A stretch of 64,000 bases of DNA. Source: Ifrita kowaldi. Its lineage: Eukaryota > Chordata > Aves > Passeriformes > Cinclosomatidae. The stretch is from contig VZRS01000311.1 of the NCBI GenBank assembly GCA_013398055.1, forward strand, positions 200,015 through 264,014, in the 5' to 3' direction. The translations under genes were made by a program, and so were the position numbers. This document shows positions 12,484-26,025 of the stretch, piece by piece; the first letter of the stretch is position 1, and each line of letters begins with the position of its first letter. The notes under the pieces are model-generated. The model ran no database searches. It was not told the origin of the DNA and saw only the letters and a program-made list of their open reading frames with translations.

Positions 12484-15400
12484 GAGAGAGCAGAGCAACA
12501 CTTCCTAATCTCCACAAAGGCTTCTGAAGCAGATAAAAAAGCAGAGCCCCTGCTTTGCATTCTGTAACACTTTAGCAGAGCCTACAGGATGTGAAGCTGC
12601 TCTGAACAAGATCAGAACAAGGGTTACATGTTCCTGTAACCTTAAAAATACAGGTGATGATGATTTGTGTTCTCTTCAGAGCCAAAATGATTGAGATGTA
12701 AGCAACCAAATGGAGACGTGGCCCAAGGCACTCAGTCGAGTAGCACTGTCACCGCAAAGACAGAAATAAAGATCATATCTGGGCACCAGCCTAAAAAGGT
12801 TCTATGGACTGTTAAACCAATTAGGGATCAGATAACATGTTCTCCCAGTCACTGGGATGGAGTCTGTCTGCCTTAGAGTAAAAACATAATTATGTCATAG
12901 ATAGAAATGCTCACTGTCAGCTTCATGTCATGTGTGAAACTCCGTATTCTTTAATGGCTGTGCAAAGCATTAGACTATTTGAAAAGAAATAAAAAAATCT
13001 CTAGTTTAAATCTTCCTGCCCTTTTTATTAAGCAATACCAAGAGTCAACACAGGTCTTGGAGCTCACCCAGAGGAAATTTGGTGTTTGACTTGAACATGT
13101 ACAGTGCATCCTGTTTATCAAACTTGGAGGCCAAGACAAATGTATTTTGTCTTATAACTTCATGTTACATGACAGCCAGATGTCATGCTCTCAGCCTGTG
13201 AAGCATTTGTAGCAGAAATCATCTTTGCAGCATGGCAAACAAGACCTTTCTATGTTTTGTTGTTTGGTGGTTTGTTTTTTTGTTTCACTGCTAGGGCTTC
13301 ACCTCTAGGCATTATTAGATTACTAGGTAGAAAACATGACACAAAGCTCAAGCTGATGTGAGAAAATAGAATTGTATGTATCCACACATGCACCAGCTCT
13401 GAAGAATTGATATTGCTCATGTGTTTGTTGGGTGTAGATATGATCCCCCTTCAGGCTGCACTACAACAGTAAGTGCATCACTGTACAAGATCACAGGGCC
13501 CCCTATGATCTTCCTTGCTGATAGGATTCTGTAATGTCCTCTTCCTTCGCATCCTTCCAGTCTTATTTGCAGCAGGAAGACTTTAAAAAAAAAAAAAAGA
13601 AAATATGCTATTGTTGGATTTCTGGTCAACAATATCCTGGGAAAAGCAGCATTGGCTGTTCCACGGGAAAAGTTGCTACAAGATGATGTCATCTGGCAGT
13701 AGGGACCAAAACAAGACAGGGTGTTGCAGCAGCTAAAAATGACAATCTGCAATGCACCAGTATTTAGGTTTCATGGTCCTACAAAGGAGTTTGGGAAAAG
13801 AGATGCAAGTAAACACTGCTGGAGTTCTGGCTGCTTGCAGGGTGCACTGTGCCTGTATTAAACACATAATTTGGTGTAACAGAGGTAGAAAAATATTACA
13901 CCTAAACAGAAGCAGACTGTTATATTTGCTCCAAAAATGACTTCTCTGCTTAATGCAGTGCTGCGATCCAAATGCATGTGACTACAAATCTTTTTTTTTT
14001 TTTTTTTTTTTTAAATCATGCTACTTTCTTTTGAACCCTTGGGAAACAATGATGGAGGATGTATTTCTGAAACTGTTTAGCAAAGTGTTAATTTGAGATT
14101 TGCTGTCTAGGAGTCTGGTGTCATAATCTCCAGAGTGGGGTGTTCAGATTTTTGCCAGAAAGGCTGCTTGTGTTGTGCCCTTAGTACTAAGGGCAGATCA
14201 CGGAAGGGCTCGCTGGGTCATTTGTAAGCTGTGCAAAAATTGCTATCCAAGTTGGTTTTTTTCTTGGAGAGTTGGCTGCTAAGTAGCAACCCTGCTGGGC
14301 TTTGAAATGTGTGGTCACCTCTCCAAGAGAGCTGTGAGCAGCAAGTAAAAAAGTGAGGATCCGTAAGGACAGAAGGCAGTATTTAATCCTCCTGCTAGAA
14401 GACAAACACTGGGCCACACAGTGCACAGGCAAGGCAGATGATGTTGTGACTGAGAAAGGCAAAGCACACTAAAATTACAGAAATATGCATAGATCAAGAA
14501 TTGAATTACCAGAATTGTTATGGCTGTCTTAGACTTTTGATACAGTAAATATTATAATAGCTGTAATTTTCCATTTTATTTCCTCTTTTCTTGGCAAGTG
14601 TTTTATGACACAAACAGCCAGAATACTTAAGAGTCTGATGAATGATTTCCAAAGACCCAGTATCCTGGGTGATTGTTGCCCTTGTGAGCAGGATCACTGA
14701 AACTCCCTGTGCAGGCAGCCAGTAAATCAGCAGATCTGGGTGTAAGCATTAAAATGGTTCCCAAATCGGAGAGAAATTAACTGCCACAAGCCTCTTTTTT
14801 TGCTGTGAAAAATGGGAAAATGGAAGCAGCAACTTAAATGGATGGAATGTGTACATGTTCTATAACGTTAGATCTTACGGATTACAGAGTGAGCCTTGTT
14901 ACCGGGTCGGGGGAGATCTGTTCAATTATTTTTAAAAGCAATGTAGAATACCCAAATGTCTGGGTGAATGATCATTTTAGGCTAGATAACTGTAACCCTC
15001 TCAGATAAATCTCAGCTTCTTTGATCCAAATTCTAGGTCAGTTCTGCCTTTCTTTTGTCTGGTTTGGCTGTCTGGATACTTGAATTCTATCTGATATGCC
15101 TCTACTTCAGCAAGCTTCTTATGAATTTAAACTTTTCTCTTTTTCTTTTGTATTTGCTCCTTAATAACTCTGGTGTCTTTTGCTTTGGATGTAGCTAAAC
15201 AATACTTGGTGTTATGTAATTGGAAAGGTGGTGGTGCTCAAGAACTCCTTAGACCTCATCAAAGCTGAATTTTAAATAGATTTAAATACTAGTAATTGGA
15301 AAACCAAGCAATTGAGTCTCACTAGAATGAATTTCAGATGAATATAAGCCTTTTCTTTTTATTATTTTCTGAAGCAAAATGTTTTGTTCCATTCAGCCCT

Positions 15401-16084
15401 GAACTGTATTTTCTCTGGAGTTTTGAATTGAACAGGGCATTGATTATTTTTTCCACAGAAAAAACACCCTTTGATACTGTGGTTTGAATGTTTTTGCCAT
15501 TTGATTGCTAGAAACAGATTTTTATTGACTTCACATAGTAAGTTGCTCATATAGATGCTACTTTTTCGGTTACACATGCTGGGATTATAAAGATAGTGTG
15601 AGCTGGGATAGAGCACAGTCTGGTCTACAGCAGTCCCTGTGAGTTATGCAATGTATGCACTATCTCAGTCTTTGCTTTTACAGATTATAGTATTACACAT
15701 TTCACTGTAGAGTCTGAAATCTTCAGGTTTTCATTGCTGGTGCAATAATACATTTGCTTATGTAGTGCTTTGCTGTTTCATCCACACTCAACTTGTGTTG
15801 CTCTCCACTCTGTTGTGCTGTTGAGGTATTTTTGGCAATGTTTATCTCTGTTGTTTGTGTCTACAGACTGACTGCTATTTCTATTTGTAGTATCTAAACT
15901 GGCTTAATTTACAATGTCTTTTGTTTGCAGCAGTCCTGAGTGTGAAAATACTTTTGCTTTTGGGAAGATGTTACGATCTGTGCAGTCCATCCTCAAACTC
16001 CCGCTAAAGGCAGTGAGGACAATGTAGGGACAAACCCTGCACATCAGGCACCGCTGATCTAAAAGGTCTTGGGAGCAAGGATTG
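12484..16084. other. Non-coding DNA with a long homopolymer T tract
   Basis: No coding feature supported. A homopolymer T run of about 20 bases lies near 13,990-14,012, and an A run of about 14 bases lies near 13,584. Confidence 0.5.
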
Positions 16085-16252
16085 GTTGTCCAGAGCAGTC
16101 ATGGTTGCCCCCATCCCTGGAAGTGTTCCAGGCCAGGTTGGATGGGGCTTGGAGCATCCTGGGCTAGTGAGAGGTGCCCATAGCAGAGGGATTGGAACAA
16201 GATGATCTATCTAAGGCCCATTCCAACACAAACCATTCTATGGTTCCATGAG
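16085..16252 (+). repeat. CR1 LINE 3' fragment
   Basis: Contains the CR1 phrases 'catccctggaagtgttcc', 'ggccaggttggatggggctt' and a terminal 'aaaccattctatggttcc'. Orientation is plus. Confidence 0.85.
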
Positions 16253-19169
16253 TCTGTGAACTGGGATCCAGATCTCTGCTCATGCCACTGATCTCTGTAA
16301 TTACTACCTGTTTAGTTTTCTCCTAACTCCATTGTTCTCTTTTTCCAGCTACCATACATATTCAAGGAGGGAGCATAGGGGGTGATCTCACTGAGTGGTT
16401 GGTCGTCTGATGATGAGAATACTATCAGAAAAGGTGAAGAACATGAGTTTAAATTCAGGGTTAAGGTGGAGGTGACCTCTTAGTGCCTTGACACGTGTTT
16501 ATGATAGGAAAGGTGGATGGCAGTACCATCTCTCCCTTGAAAAAGGATGAACTTTCTCAGCCTTGTTTCTGTGCTTAAAACTGGATTCAAAGCTCTACAT
16601 CCAAAATGGATGATGATACTAAATTTTAGACAGGGATTAAAATTGAGTTTCATCCTTGTAGTTACTGTGTCCTGCTACCTGACTATCAGCTGCACTTCAC
16701 TTGGTGCACAGGCTTTCTGTATCTCACCTTCTGGAAGTGCCTGTTTGTCCCTGTTGCCTCTGTAACAAACTTCTGATTTTTTTTCTGTCTCTCACTTCAG
16801 TAAAATGGAAGAGGAAGGTCCCTAATAGGTGATACCCTTCTTCTTGCCCCTGTCTCTGAGATGTGTCCCCTAAAATATTTATTTTGTGTTCTTGCTTCTT
16901 CACTGCCTAAGACATGAGTGGCTTATTAAGGAGATGGAAATAGATACAGGCACTTGGAAATTCCTATTGTTCTTCAGAGACACAGCTCTGTTGTCCAGCA
17001 GAGCAATGCCTGAGACCCATCTGTCAAGATAACAGCTGCCACTTTTTCCATAGTTCATTTATAAGATCACTGAGGTCAAAACTTAGAGATGGAAAAGACC
17101 TATTTATAAGAACTAAACTGCGCTGTTAATAGCTCCTTTCGGCTGTGGCTCAGAAGGTACTTTAAAGGCTTACTGAATGAAGCCTTTCAGGATATCCAAG
17201 GCAAAGTATATTAGTTAATAATATTATTGCTGGATATGCTATTGACTGGCTGACCTTGGTGAAACTACAATGCTTGTTTCACAGGGAATAAAATGAAGGT
17301 GAGTTATACTTACGCAGCTGTCTGGTAACACAACCTATTCTTTTTGACATCCGGCTTTTTGCTCTGATCACAAATCTACACTATTCCATATTCTTGCGGG
17401 ATTCTGCTCTGGAGAATAGTCTTGAGTGCATGATTCAACATAGATTTAAATAACTGAGATCCAGGTCTCAAACTGCTACATATGTTTTTGTACTTTCATT
17501 AATATCAGGGGAGCTGTGCCAGTTCACAACAAGAGAATCTGCAACATCAGGAATGATGAACAAAAATAGGAAACAAATGTGGCCAAAAAAAATTAATCTC
17601 ATAGTAATATTATTTCAGAAACTCAAAGTTTACAGGCAGAATGATATTTTTGACACTGACGGGGTCTGCCCTGGAGCACGTAAAACACTGTTTATATTGA
17701 AAACAATACTGCAAAAATACTCCTTTTTTGTGAAAGCATTCACAAAATTGCATTCCTAGTAGGTGGGAAGAGCAAACTATACATCCATGGAAAGATTTGT
17801 CCCTTTGATGAGTGTATCTTATATACCTTCTAAAATGATGGTCTAGAAAAGTAAAATAAGATACTCCTCCACTGGAGTGCTGCAGCAAATGACAAAGCTT
17901 CTGCTCAGCAAAGTACTGGGTTTATCTGATGTTAATGGTAGGCTGAACTTCTGACAAAACAGTAAGGGTTTCCCAATAGATAGCTTGTTAATGAACCCTT
18001 CTCAGAGTTCATTCAAAGACTAGAAGGGGCTCTTATCTTCTGTGATTCGTGCAGCAGGGTTGCTGTGTGTATTGGAACACTGTAAGTGACTGGCTAGGTG
18101 TGTGTGGTCACCGAGTCTAAAGAACCTCAGGCAGCATAATCCACTGGAAGGCACTTGATGGACAAATCAAAACCAGTTTGGTTTTAGGCTGCATTTTTTC
18201 ACTAGTCTTGACTGTCATCAAGTAATCTTGGGTGGAATTAAGCTCGACTGTCTTTAGCTACCTAGAAGTCTACAGTCTGTCCATGTCAGTGGAGAGAGCG
18301 CAGCATGAAGATACCTTTTCCATCCCAGCAAGGGACTCATCCCTTGAGTGAACCAGCAGTGTGTTTCACCTGATCACCCTGGAAACTCTGAGTGTTATGC
18401 TGGAGTGAGGCCCCATGGTGGCCTCAAATTGGTGTCAGTGAAGTAATGTCTCATTTTTCTGCATGGAATTGCAGGCAGGAGGAGATGACTCCCCAGGAAT
18501 TCTCCAAACTCTTGCAAAGGGAGGGGCTATTGCATAATGCCAGCCAGGAAGGTTATGCCACATCTCTAAAATAAGACATATTACAGGGATGTCTGACCAG
18601 TCCAGATCAAGAAGTAGGACACCCTGGATGAAAAGCATTGGACCTCTGCATTATGTATGTTTTATGTACATATGAGGTCATGGTGGAACAGCAGTGTCTG
18701 CCTCGGACTTACTTAGAGTATATGTAATCTTGGCATATTGACTGTGCCTTCTTACATGGCTCAGTAAACACCCATTTTTATAAACTGTTTACTTCCCTGG
18801 TTGCATCCTGTGTGTTTCTCTCTTTTTCCAAGAATGTTTTTCCTTGTCTCCATCTTATTTAAGAACAGAGTAGCTGCTAAGTCCTTTGCACGATGTTAGA
18901 TGATTGCTGCGTTTGCCAAGATGGGTCTCAGTAAAACGCTCCTCTGTGAAGGAGCTGTAGCCCTGCTTGAGCATTCGGAAAGTTGGATGTAACAAAGAAC
19001 CAGGTAAACAAGGACCTGTGGGAAAGAAAGAGCATTCATTTACCAGGGATGTGGGGACAAGTGTTATTTTTCAGTTCCAAATGCCCTAAAAGCTAACATA
19101 CCATTTTAACATCTTGGTGTTAAGTGGTAACACATAAATAATATACTTTTTCATGCTCAAATTTATTGT
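16253..19169. other. Non-coding DNA, nothing recognised
   Basis: No exon or RNA gene could be supported. Open frames are short and unremarkable. Confidence 0.5.
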
Positions 19170-19336
19170 CTTTGGGTATGGCCAGAGAAGCTGTGGATTC
19201 CCTTATCTCTGGAAATGTTTAAGACCAGGCTGGATGGGGCCTAGAGCAACCTGATCTAGTGGGATCTCTATGGCAGGGAGTTGGAATGAGATGATCTTTA
19301 ATGTTCCTTCCAACCCAAACCATTCTGTGATTCTCA
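19170..19336 (+). repeat. CR1 LINE 3' fragment
   Basis: Diverged CR1 3' end: 'ctggaaatgtttaagacc', 'aggctggatggggcctagag', 'gagatgatctttaatgttcc' and a terminal 'aaccattctgtgattct'. Confidence 0.85.
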
Positions 19337-22300
19337 GCATAGCCTCTTAATTCAGTGCCCTACTAGAAATGGGTAGATCTGTCACTAGGCTGTTGCTAGC
19401 TTAAGCCAAGGGAATCAGAAGTGTTTCACTTAAATTAAGATTTTTAGCACAAATTCATGTAGAAGGGAACATGCTACAAGTCTAGGCAGTTGAAAACCAA
19501 AGAATGCCCAATCTGAGAACAGCTTATCATTAAAGCACACCTGACTGCTGATGAGTATTGTCATGTTGGGCTGGGAAGGTGTTTCTTCTGTCAGTTTCCT
19601 CCCTGAGCAGAGGAGGAATTAAGAACCTAGTCCTTTTACCCCAAATCCCCTCTCATTTGATCTCAGAGCCATGCTCAGAGCTTTCACAAGAAACCTCTGA
19701 AGATGCTTTTCTGGTGTTTTTCCGTGCTCCCTGCACCCAGTTCTGTGTTGAGAAGCTCTGGAGTCCCACCTTGGGCCCTTCCTGTGCCGTACCCTGATAG
19801 ACAGAGGCTGTCCCATTCACACCTAGTTCAGTGAGGTTTAACCTGCTACAGAAGTGTGTAACTTCCCAGTGGGAGGTCACCTGCACAGTTCTGTATGTAC
19901 CACAGGCTAAAATGTCAAATCCGTACCCCCAGAACACAGGCAACCATGAAACAAAAAGGGGCAAGGGAAGGGAATACGTGTGGTGTAGGATGAGACTGAG
20001 AATGAAACCACGATTAAAAAAAAAAAAGATTATTGTATTGCCCTGTTCTAATGGTACACTAGGTGCTCAGAATTCTTTGGGCAAGCTCTGCTGCTTGTGT
20101 TTGTGTGGGAAATCTTGCAGACTCTCTTCTTTGTATTACAGCCATGCTTGAACTGTTCTTTGTGCTTTTGGGCTGCTACCAGGGGGCAGGGACAGAAAGA
20201 CCCTGACCAGTGAGGAACATTCCCTCTCCCTGCAGACCCTGTGTTACAGGACATGGTGTTTAGGGATAGAGACACAAGAGATGCAAAGTATATTTGTATT
20301 AATATTCTCTCTAAAATGCTGCTTTAGACATCTATCGTCTCCCTCATTAGCATGCCCACACTGACCTGATTCTGCCACGCTTATTCAAATGAAATTTGCC
20401 TTATGCTGCAGTACTTGTATATTTTACAGCTGAACTTTGTAACAGTAACAGAATCAAACTCTAAAATACAATGACTGTTTTAAGGTGACTGGATACCAGA
20501 GGAATTGTTTTGGTCTCTTTACAACTTACGTAGAGTATGCTTAGTGAGCCTCATATCTCCCTTGAAGGTAAATCTACTTTTCCTTCTCTTAGAAGTATGC
20601 AAATCCCTAAAGCCGCCAGGACAGAATAATACCTTTCAGCAGAGTGAACTAGACAATTGCAGGTAATTTTCCTGGCTGTGAAGTCGAGCTAAGTGCAAGG
20701 TTCTTTCATATTGTCTTGTGGTTGTACGCAACAGTGATTCATAGCCCACAGTGATGCATTATTGAAGAGTTGTCTGTTGTGTCTTCATTGCATGCTGTCA
20801 GCTGCATAATAAATAATTGATGGTGCTGCTCTTACTCCACATTAAAGATATATGAGTATCTAATATACAAAGAAAATGAAGCAGCAAGGCTGCCTGTGTT
20901 CAAAAGATGAAGCGTTACTGAAGTGCGCTGTGGTAAGCAGGAACTGGAAAGTGCCCACCACTGCTATCCATTTCCCACTTCTTCACTTTGAGTCTGTTTG
21001 TCATGGCAACAAATGGCACATTCAAGTCCTTGCTGTTGCCTTTCTAGACAAAACAAAATAATAGTGGTAAAGAGCTGATATGCTGCAGAGTTGTGCATCT
21101 CCCCTTCCCCACTTTTCTTCAACTATTATCCCTCCAGACTGAAAATTCCCTTAAGATATTAATAATTTTTTCTGAAGTGGCTGCAAACTGTCAGGAAAAT
21201 GCAGTCTAAGACAGTAAATCCTTTTCTCCGCATAAGACTTTGTTTATATTATGCAGAGGAAATGTTAGCAGGATAAAACTGAGTGTTTGCAGCGGTACTA
21301 AACCTCTGTTGTTGAGCCTTTCCCTTGAAAAGCCAGGCTTCCCTTCTCGGTTCAGTTGCCAAAGTCCCCAGACAGGACACAGTAAGATGGCCCCTATTCC
21401 AGCATAGCGTAGGGAATGAAAGCATCTTCCGGCTCACATTCAGCACTCTTTGCTTCCATTACAATGGCCATCAGTGAAATTGATGAGACGACAAATTTGT
21501 CCAGAAGAGTTTGCTTTGGAAGTCAAATCAAGGAAATCAGAGGTGTGTGCTACTCACTGCATTGTGGCAGGAGGAGGCTCGTGGCCAGGTATAACTACAG
21601 GTTACAGGGAACTGTTGTTACGACAAAAATGTGTAAAACAGTGAATTGCATTTTGAAATAGTAACAAAATTAAGATGGAAGAAATGTGAGATGTCTGGCT
21701 GGCGCACATCTGGGTTCTGATGGAATGAGTTGGAGAGCTGAGTTAGGTGACTGGGAAGCAGAAACACAAGGCACCGACTGTATTTGCCGAGAAAACTGTT
21801 GCTCAGATCTTTGCGTTTAACACCAAGACACAGGGGAATTGTTTTTCTTCCTGATGGGAAACCACATGTTTTTCAGGTGTGTTAGCTTGAGACTCAGCCA
21901 CAAGCTAAGGTGGTGAACACCACTGAATGCAGGGAGTGCTTTGCCACAGTATGTCAGAACTGAATCCTGAAGAGAACTGCTCTATCTAATGCAAGTAACA
22001 CCACAGTGGAGTTCTGCTGGCATGAATCAGGCTGGGATGTGATTTGTGACTTTATGGATGTGTTTCTCCCACCACTCCTATGCAGCTGTGCTGAACTGTG
22101 CCTTCCTCTATACATTGGGAAGGGATCAGTGTTGACACAAGGACTTTGTGCAGTTACTAGAACCTTCCTGATAATATATTTTCCAGGCTAAAAGTGGATA
22201 TTAGTAATAGTTGCATGTTGTAAATGGGGGGAAGATCAGACTTTGTAGCCTTTGTGATATTCTCCTAACAGAATATGGGTATATCTTGACATAGAAACAA

Positions 22301-25300
22301 TATAATTTATATGGGAAAAAAAGAAACACTTGAGATGAAAAATTCTTAACCCACAGCAACATTAACTCCTCGGAAAGTCCTAGGAACCAAACCCAGTGAC
22401 ATGTTCCTAACAGCACAGATTTATTACAGGGCATAATTGGAAAGGTGATGGCATTGAGGAGCATCAGAATATAGTCCCTGTCCTGAAGAGCCTCTGGTCT
22501 ACATAAAATGAAACAGGATAGTGTCCTAGAAACACCTTCTGAATATCTGCCTCTCTTTCTGCTGCCAAAAAGTGTTCAGAAAGTAACTGTCTTCAAGCAT
22601 ATGTATCTGCCTTTATGTTCCATCGGTAACTACTGTTTGAAAAAATAAGGGAATGGAATACTTTATAGATGAATGATGCTGGTTTTTGAAAGTCACCTAT
22701 TTAATTCAGTTTAACCCATCAATACTTGTGAGGTAAGTGAATCCCATTGTACAGGATAAAAAGAGAGCAGCTAGTGAAATCAAGGGGTTTGTCCTGGATT
22801 AGGATTTTGTCTTTGGATTCCCAGAATTTGTCAACACTGCAGAGACAAATAATTTAGTAAACACTGAAGTCAGTGAAGCCTGGGATGCAATTTTGCCTAC
22901 TTCATTTAGGGATGGATGGCTGAGTTACTACTGCCTCACTAGGGCCCTATAAAAACCTGGCAGCCTAGCACTTGGTTTAACTTTTGTAAGGTAGTTGACT
23001 GAGAATGATAAACAGTTCCAGGTGGTTATTTCAGCTCTAACATCTAAATCTAGGTGGGATGAATTGTTCTTGGAGATACTTCTCTTTCTCCAATAACCAT
23101 TGCAGTAGCCTAGATGACAGGTTGAGACACAGTTTCTACCTTTGAATTGGATTACATTAGCAGTGGAATTTACACATGAATTTTCCAGGTTAGGGCAGAA
23201 GTTTGATAGACCATCCATGGATGGCCTTCAGTGTTCTCTCTCCGTCCATCCTTTGTATGGATAACAATTTGGCAATGATTTGGGGCAGGGTTTTGTTGGG
23301 ACAGTAGGTGTATTAGGTGTCTAATAGCTGGGCTGGCTCCATGGATTTGTGCTATGTGATTGCCTATGTTCCCAGATGAATCATTCTCAGATGAAGGAAG
23401 AAAAGGAAGCAAAAAGAAACTTGGTCTGTGGTCCAGCCTTTCCATTCCTGACCCCTCCTCAATGATAAGAGTTTCTCTGATAACAAAGATTGAGCCTTGC
23501 TCTTGGTAGAAGCTCTTACAGGCTCCTCTTTCTGTGCAGATTTTTTTCATTACATGCATAGGATCTTAATGTTGGTATGATCCCTATTCCTCTGCCAAAT
23601 GGGGTTGAAATTGGCTCAAAGACTCAGAAGTTATTAGGCAAGTGCAGACAATGTCATTTCATTAGACCTTTCCCCTTAGGAAACAGACTTCAGTGATGGG
23701 ATCTCAGCTAAAGTAGTGCAGTGTTAAAAGTAGTGCAGACACAGCTGCAGACACACCTGTGTTTTAATAAGAAGTAATAACTTGTGTTTGAACCTCACGT
23801 GGAGCTGTGATTTCACTGCCAGTTTAGCCCAAATGGCATTGTAGTCCTGGCAGTTTGGATAGATCCGTGGTCATGTTCCTTAACAAAAGGATCCATCTCC
23901 CCTCTAACCTGCAGCATCAGTGAGCTGAACATCAGGGATTCAGTAGGACCCATGATCTGAAATGCCTCCTTTTCTACACCCACTTAATTTTTAAAACCTG
24001 GTTTTCAGTTAGGATGCCTTGTAGATCAGAATGTTTTCAAATCCATGCCATATTCTGATAACCAGGTTTGTACAATTAATTATTTTAATGCAATGATTGT
24101 TCCCTCTCAGAAACCTAAGGGTTTCTTAACAAGTAACCATGTAGGTATGTAGATGTCCTTGCTCAGTCAAAACTCTTATTGATGGTTCTGACTTGCAAAA
24201 CAATGTCGTTGCTGAGTTCCAAATTGTGGGGTTTTTTTCTCCTTGCTGTTAGCTAGATAAATAAAGATGCAGGCTGAAGATGGGCATCCATCCTTGTTGA
24301 AGAATATTAACTAAATCAATTTTTTCACAAAAAAAAAAATCAATTGGTGCATTAGCAAGAGAGAAAATACAGCATTGTGCTGTTTTAGCTCCCAGGAGCC
24401 TGCATAGCCAACTCAAACGCTCAGAAACAGAGATAAAAAACATCTAAAGTTCACATCTAAATCCATATTGGAACTTCTTCAGGGCACATGGAGTCTCTGA
24501 CTCATTTCTAGACTGGATGTGCATTTAAAGGGCACTCACATGAAAATTGACCCTCCTGCCAGACCTCTAGTGAATACAGACACATTTGACTCTTTGCATC
24601 CTGGTTTGTCCTCCAAAAGCAGTAAGGTGATGACAGAGGAAGTTACATTTATGAATCCATAACCTCATGAATTTTCAGCTGTTGCTGAAAATATGATGTT
24701 CTTGTAAATACAGAAAAGCCTGATTTCTTCTACAAGGTGTGGTGCTAAACCATGACACAAGGCCTAACACATCTTCTATGGGCATTTTTTAGTGAAATGA
24801 ATTCGTTTTTAAGTGTTGTATCAAACTAGCAAGTTCATGGGCAGATGGAAATGTTATTTTAAATTGGAAACATTGTCCAGGAGCTGTTGTCAGAATCTCT
24901 GAAGAGTTAATTCTGATTCTGCCACTGGTTTGATGTGGGGTATTTAGTAAACCATCAGAGCTTTAAGCTAAGAGTTTTAATAGGATTTAGTTACAAAGTG
25001 AAATGAATGCATACTAAAGTGTTGTGGAATTTTGCATCTGGATCTGAACTTCCAGATTGAGGCTATTTTATAATAAATATTTTCTTTACCTCCTTGGGCT
25101 AATGTGATAAATAATTAATGTTTGCATTCTGCTTTGAACATGCAAACTGTAATGACAGTACTAAGTTTTAATATTAAAACTATTAAATATTGGGATTCTG
25201 TAATAGTCTCCTTCCATTTCATAGAATCATAAGGTTTTATGATGTGTTTAAAAATAAAAGTGCTGTGAGGAAGGACTGTCACTTAAATTTAAGATCAAAT

Positions 25301-25520
25301 ACTTCAAAAAGGATTATATGATATGCCTGAGAGTTCTCCCTGAGCTGCTTCTCCCTGCCTGCCCTCCCCCAGTACATGCTGAATTTCTATATTACAAATT
25401 AATCCATCTTAGTCTGTAGCTGGAAAACCTTGTGCAGGAGCTGCTGTGGTTTCCCAGACTGCCTGGAGGGGTTTGTGGATATCACTGAGCTGATACATTG
25501 TGTAATCCGTGAATTTCCTC
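19337..25520. other. Non-coding DNA, nothing recognised
   Basis: AT-rich with no supported gene. The longest open frame is about 129 codons (minus, around 23.2-23.6 kb) and has no recognisable domain. Confidence 0.5.
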
Positions 25521-26025
25521 CTGAACTGGTGAGGCCACACCTTGAGTTCTGTGTCCAGTTCTGGCCCCTCAGTTCAGGAAGGACATTGAGGGGCTGGAGT
25601 GAGTCCAGAGAAGGGAACGGAGCTGGGGAAGGGTCTTGAGGGTAAATCCTATGAGGAGTGGCTGAGGGAGCTGGGAGTGTTTAGTCTGGAGAAGAGGAGG
25701 CTCAGGGGGACCTTATGGCTCTCTACAGCTCCCTGACAGGAGGGTGCAGCCAGGTGGGGGTCAGGCTCTGCTCCCAAGTAACAAGGGACAGAACGAGAGG
25801 AGATGGCCTCAAACTGCGCTGGGGGAGGTTTAGGTTGGACATTAGGGGGAATTTCTTCACAGAAGGGGTGATCAGACATTGGAATGAGCTGCCCAGGGAG
25901 GTGGTGGAGTCACCTGGATGTGGCATTCAGTGCCATGCTCTATTTGGCGAGGTGACGTTGAGTCATAGGTTGGACTGGATGATCTCAGAGGTCTTGTCCC
26001 ACCTCACTGATTCTGTGATTCTATG
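25521..26025 (+). repeat. CR1 LINE 3' region, about 500 bp
   Basis: Begins with 'ggccacaccttgagttctg' and 'tcaggaaggacattgagggg', continues through 'ctggagaagaggaggctcag' and 'aatgagctgcccagggagg', and ends with 'ttggactggatgatctcag' and 'gattctgtgattcta'. This is the C-terminal coding and 3' part of a CR1. Frames crossing it on both strands are CR1 shadows. Confidence 0.9.
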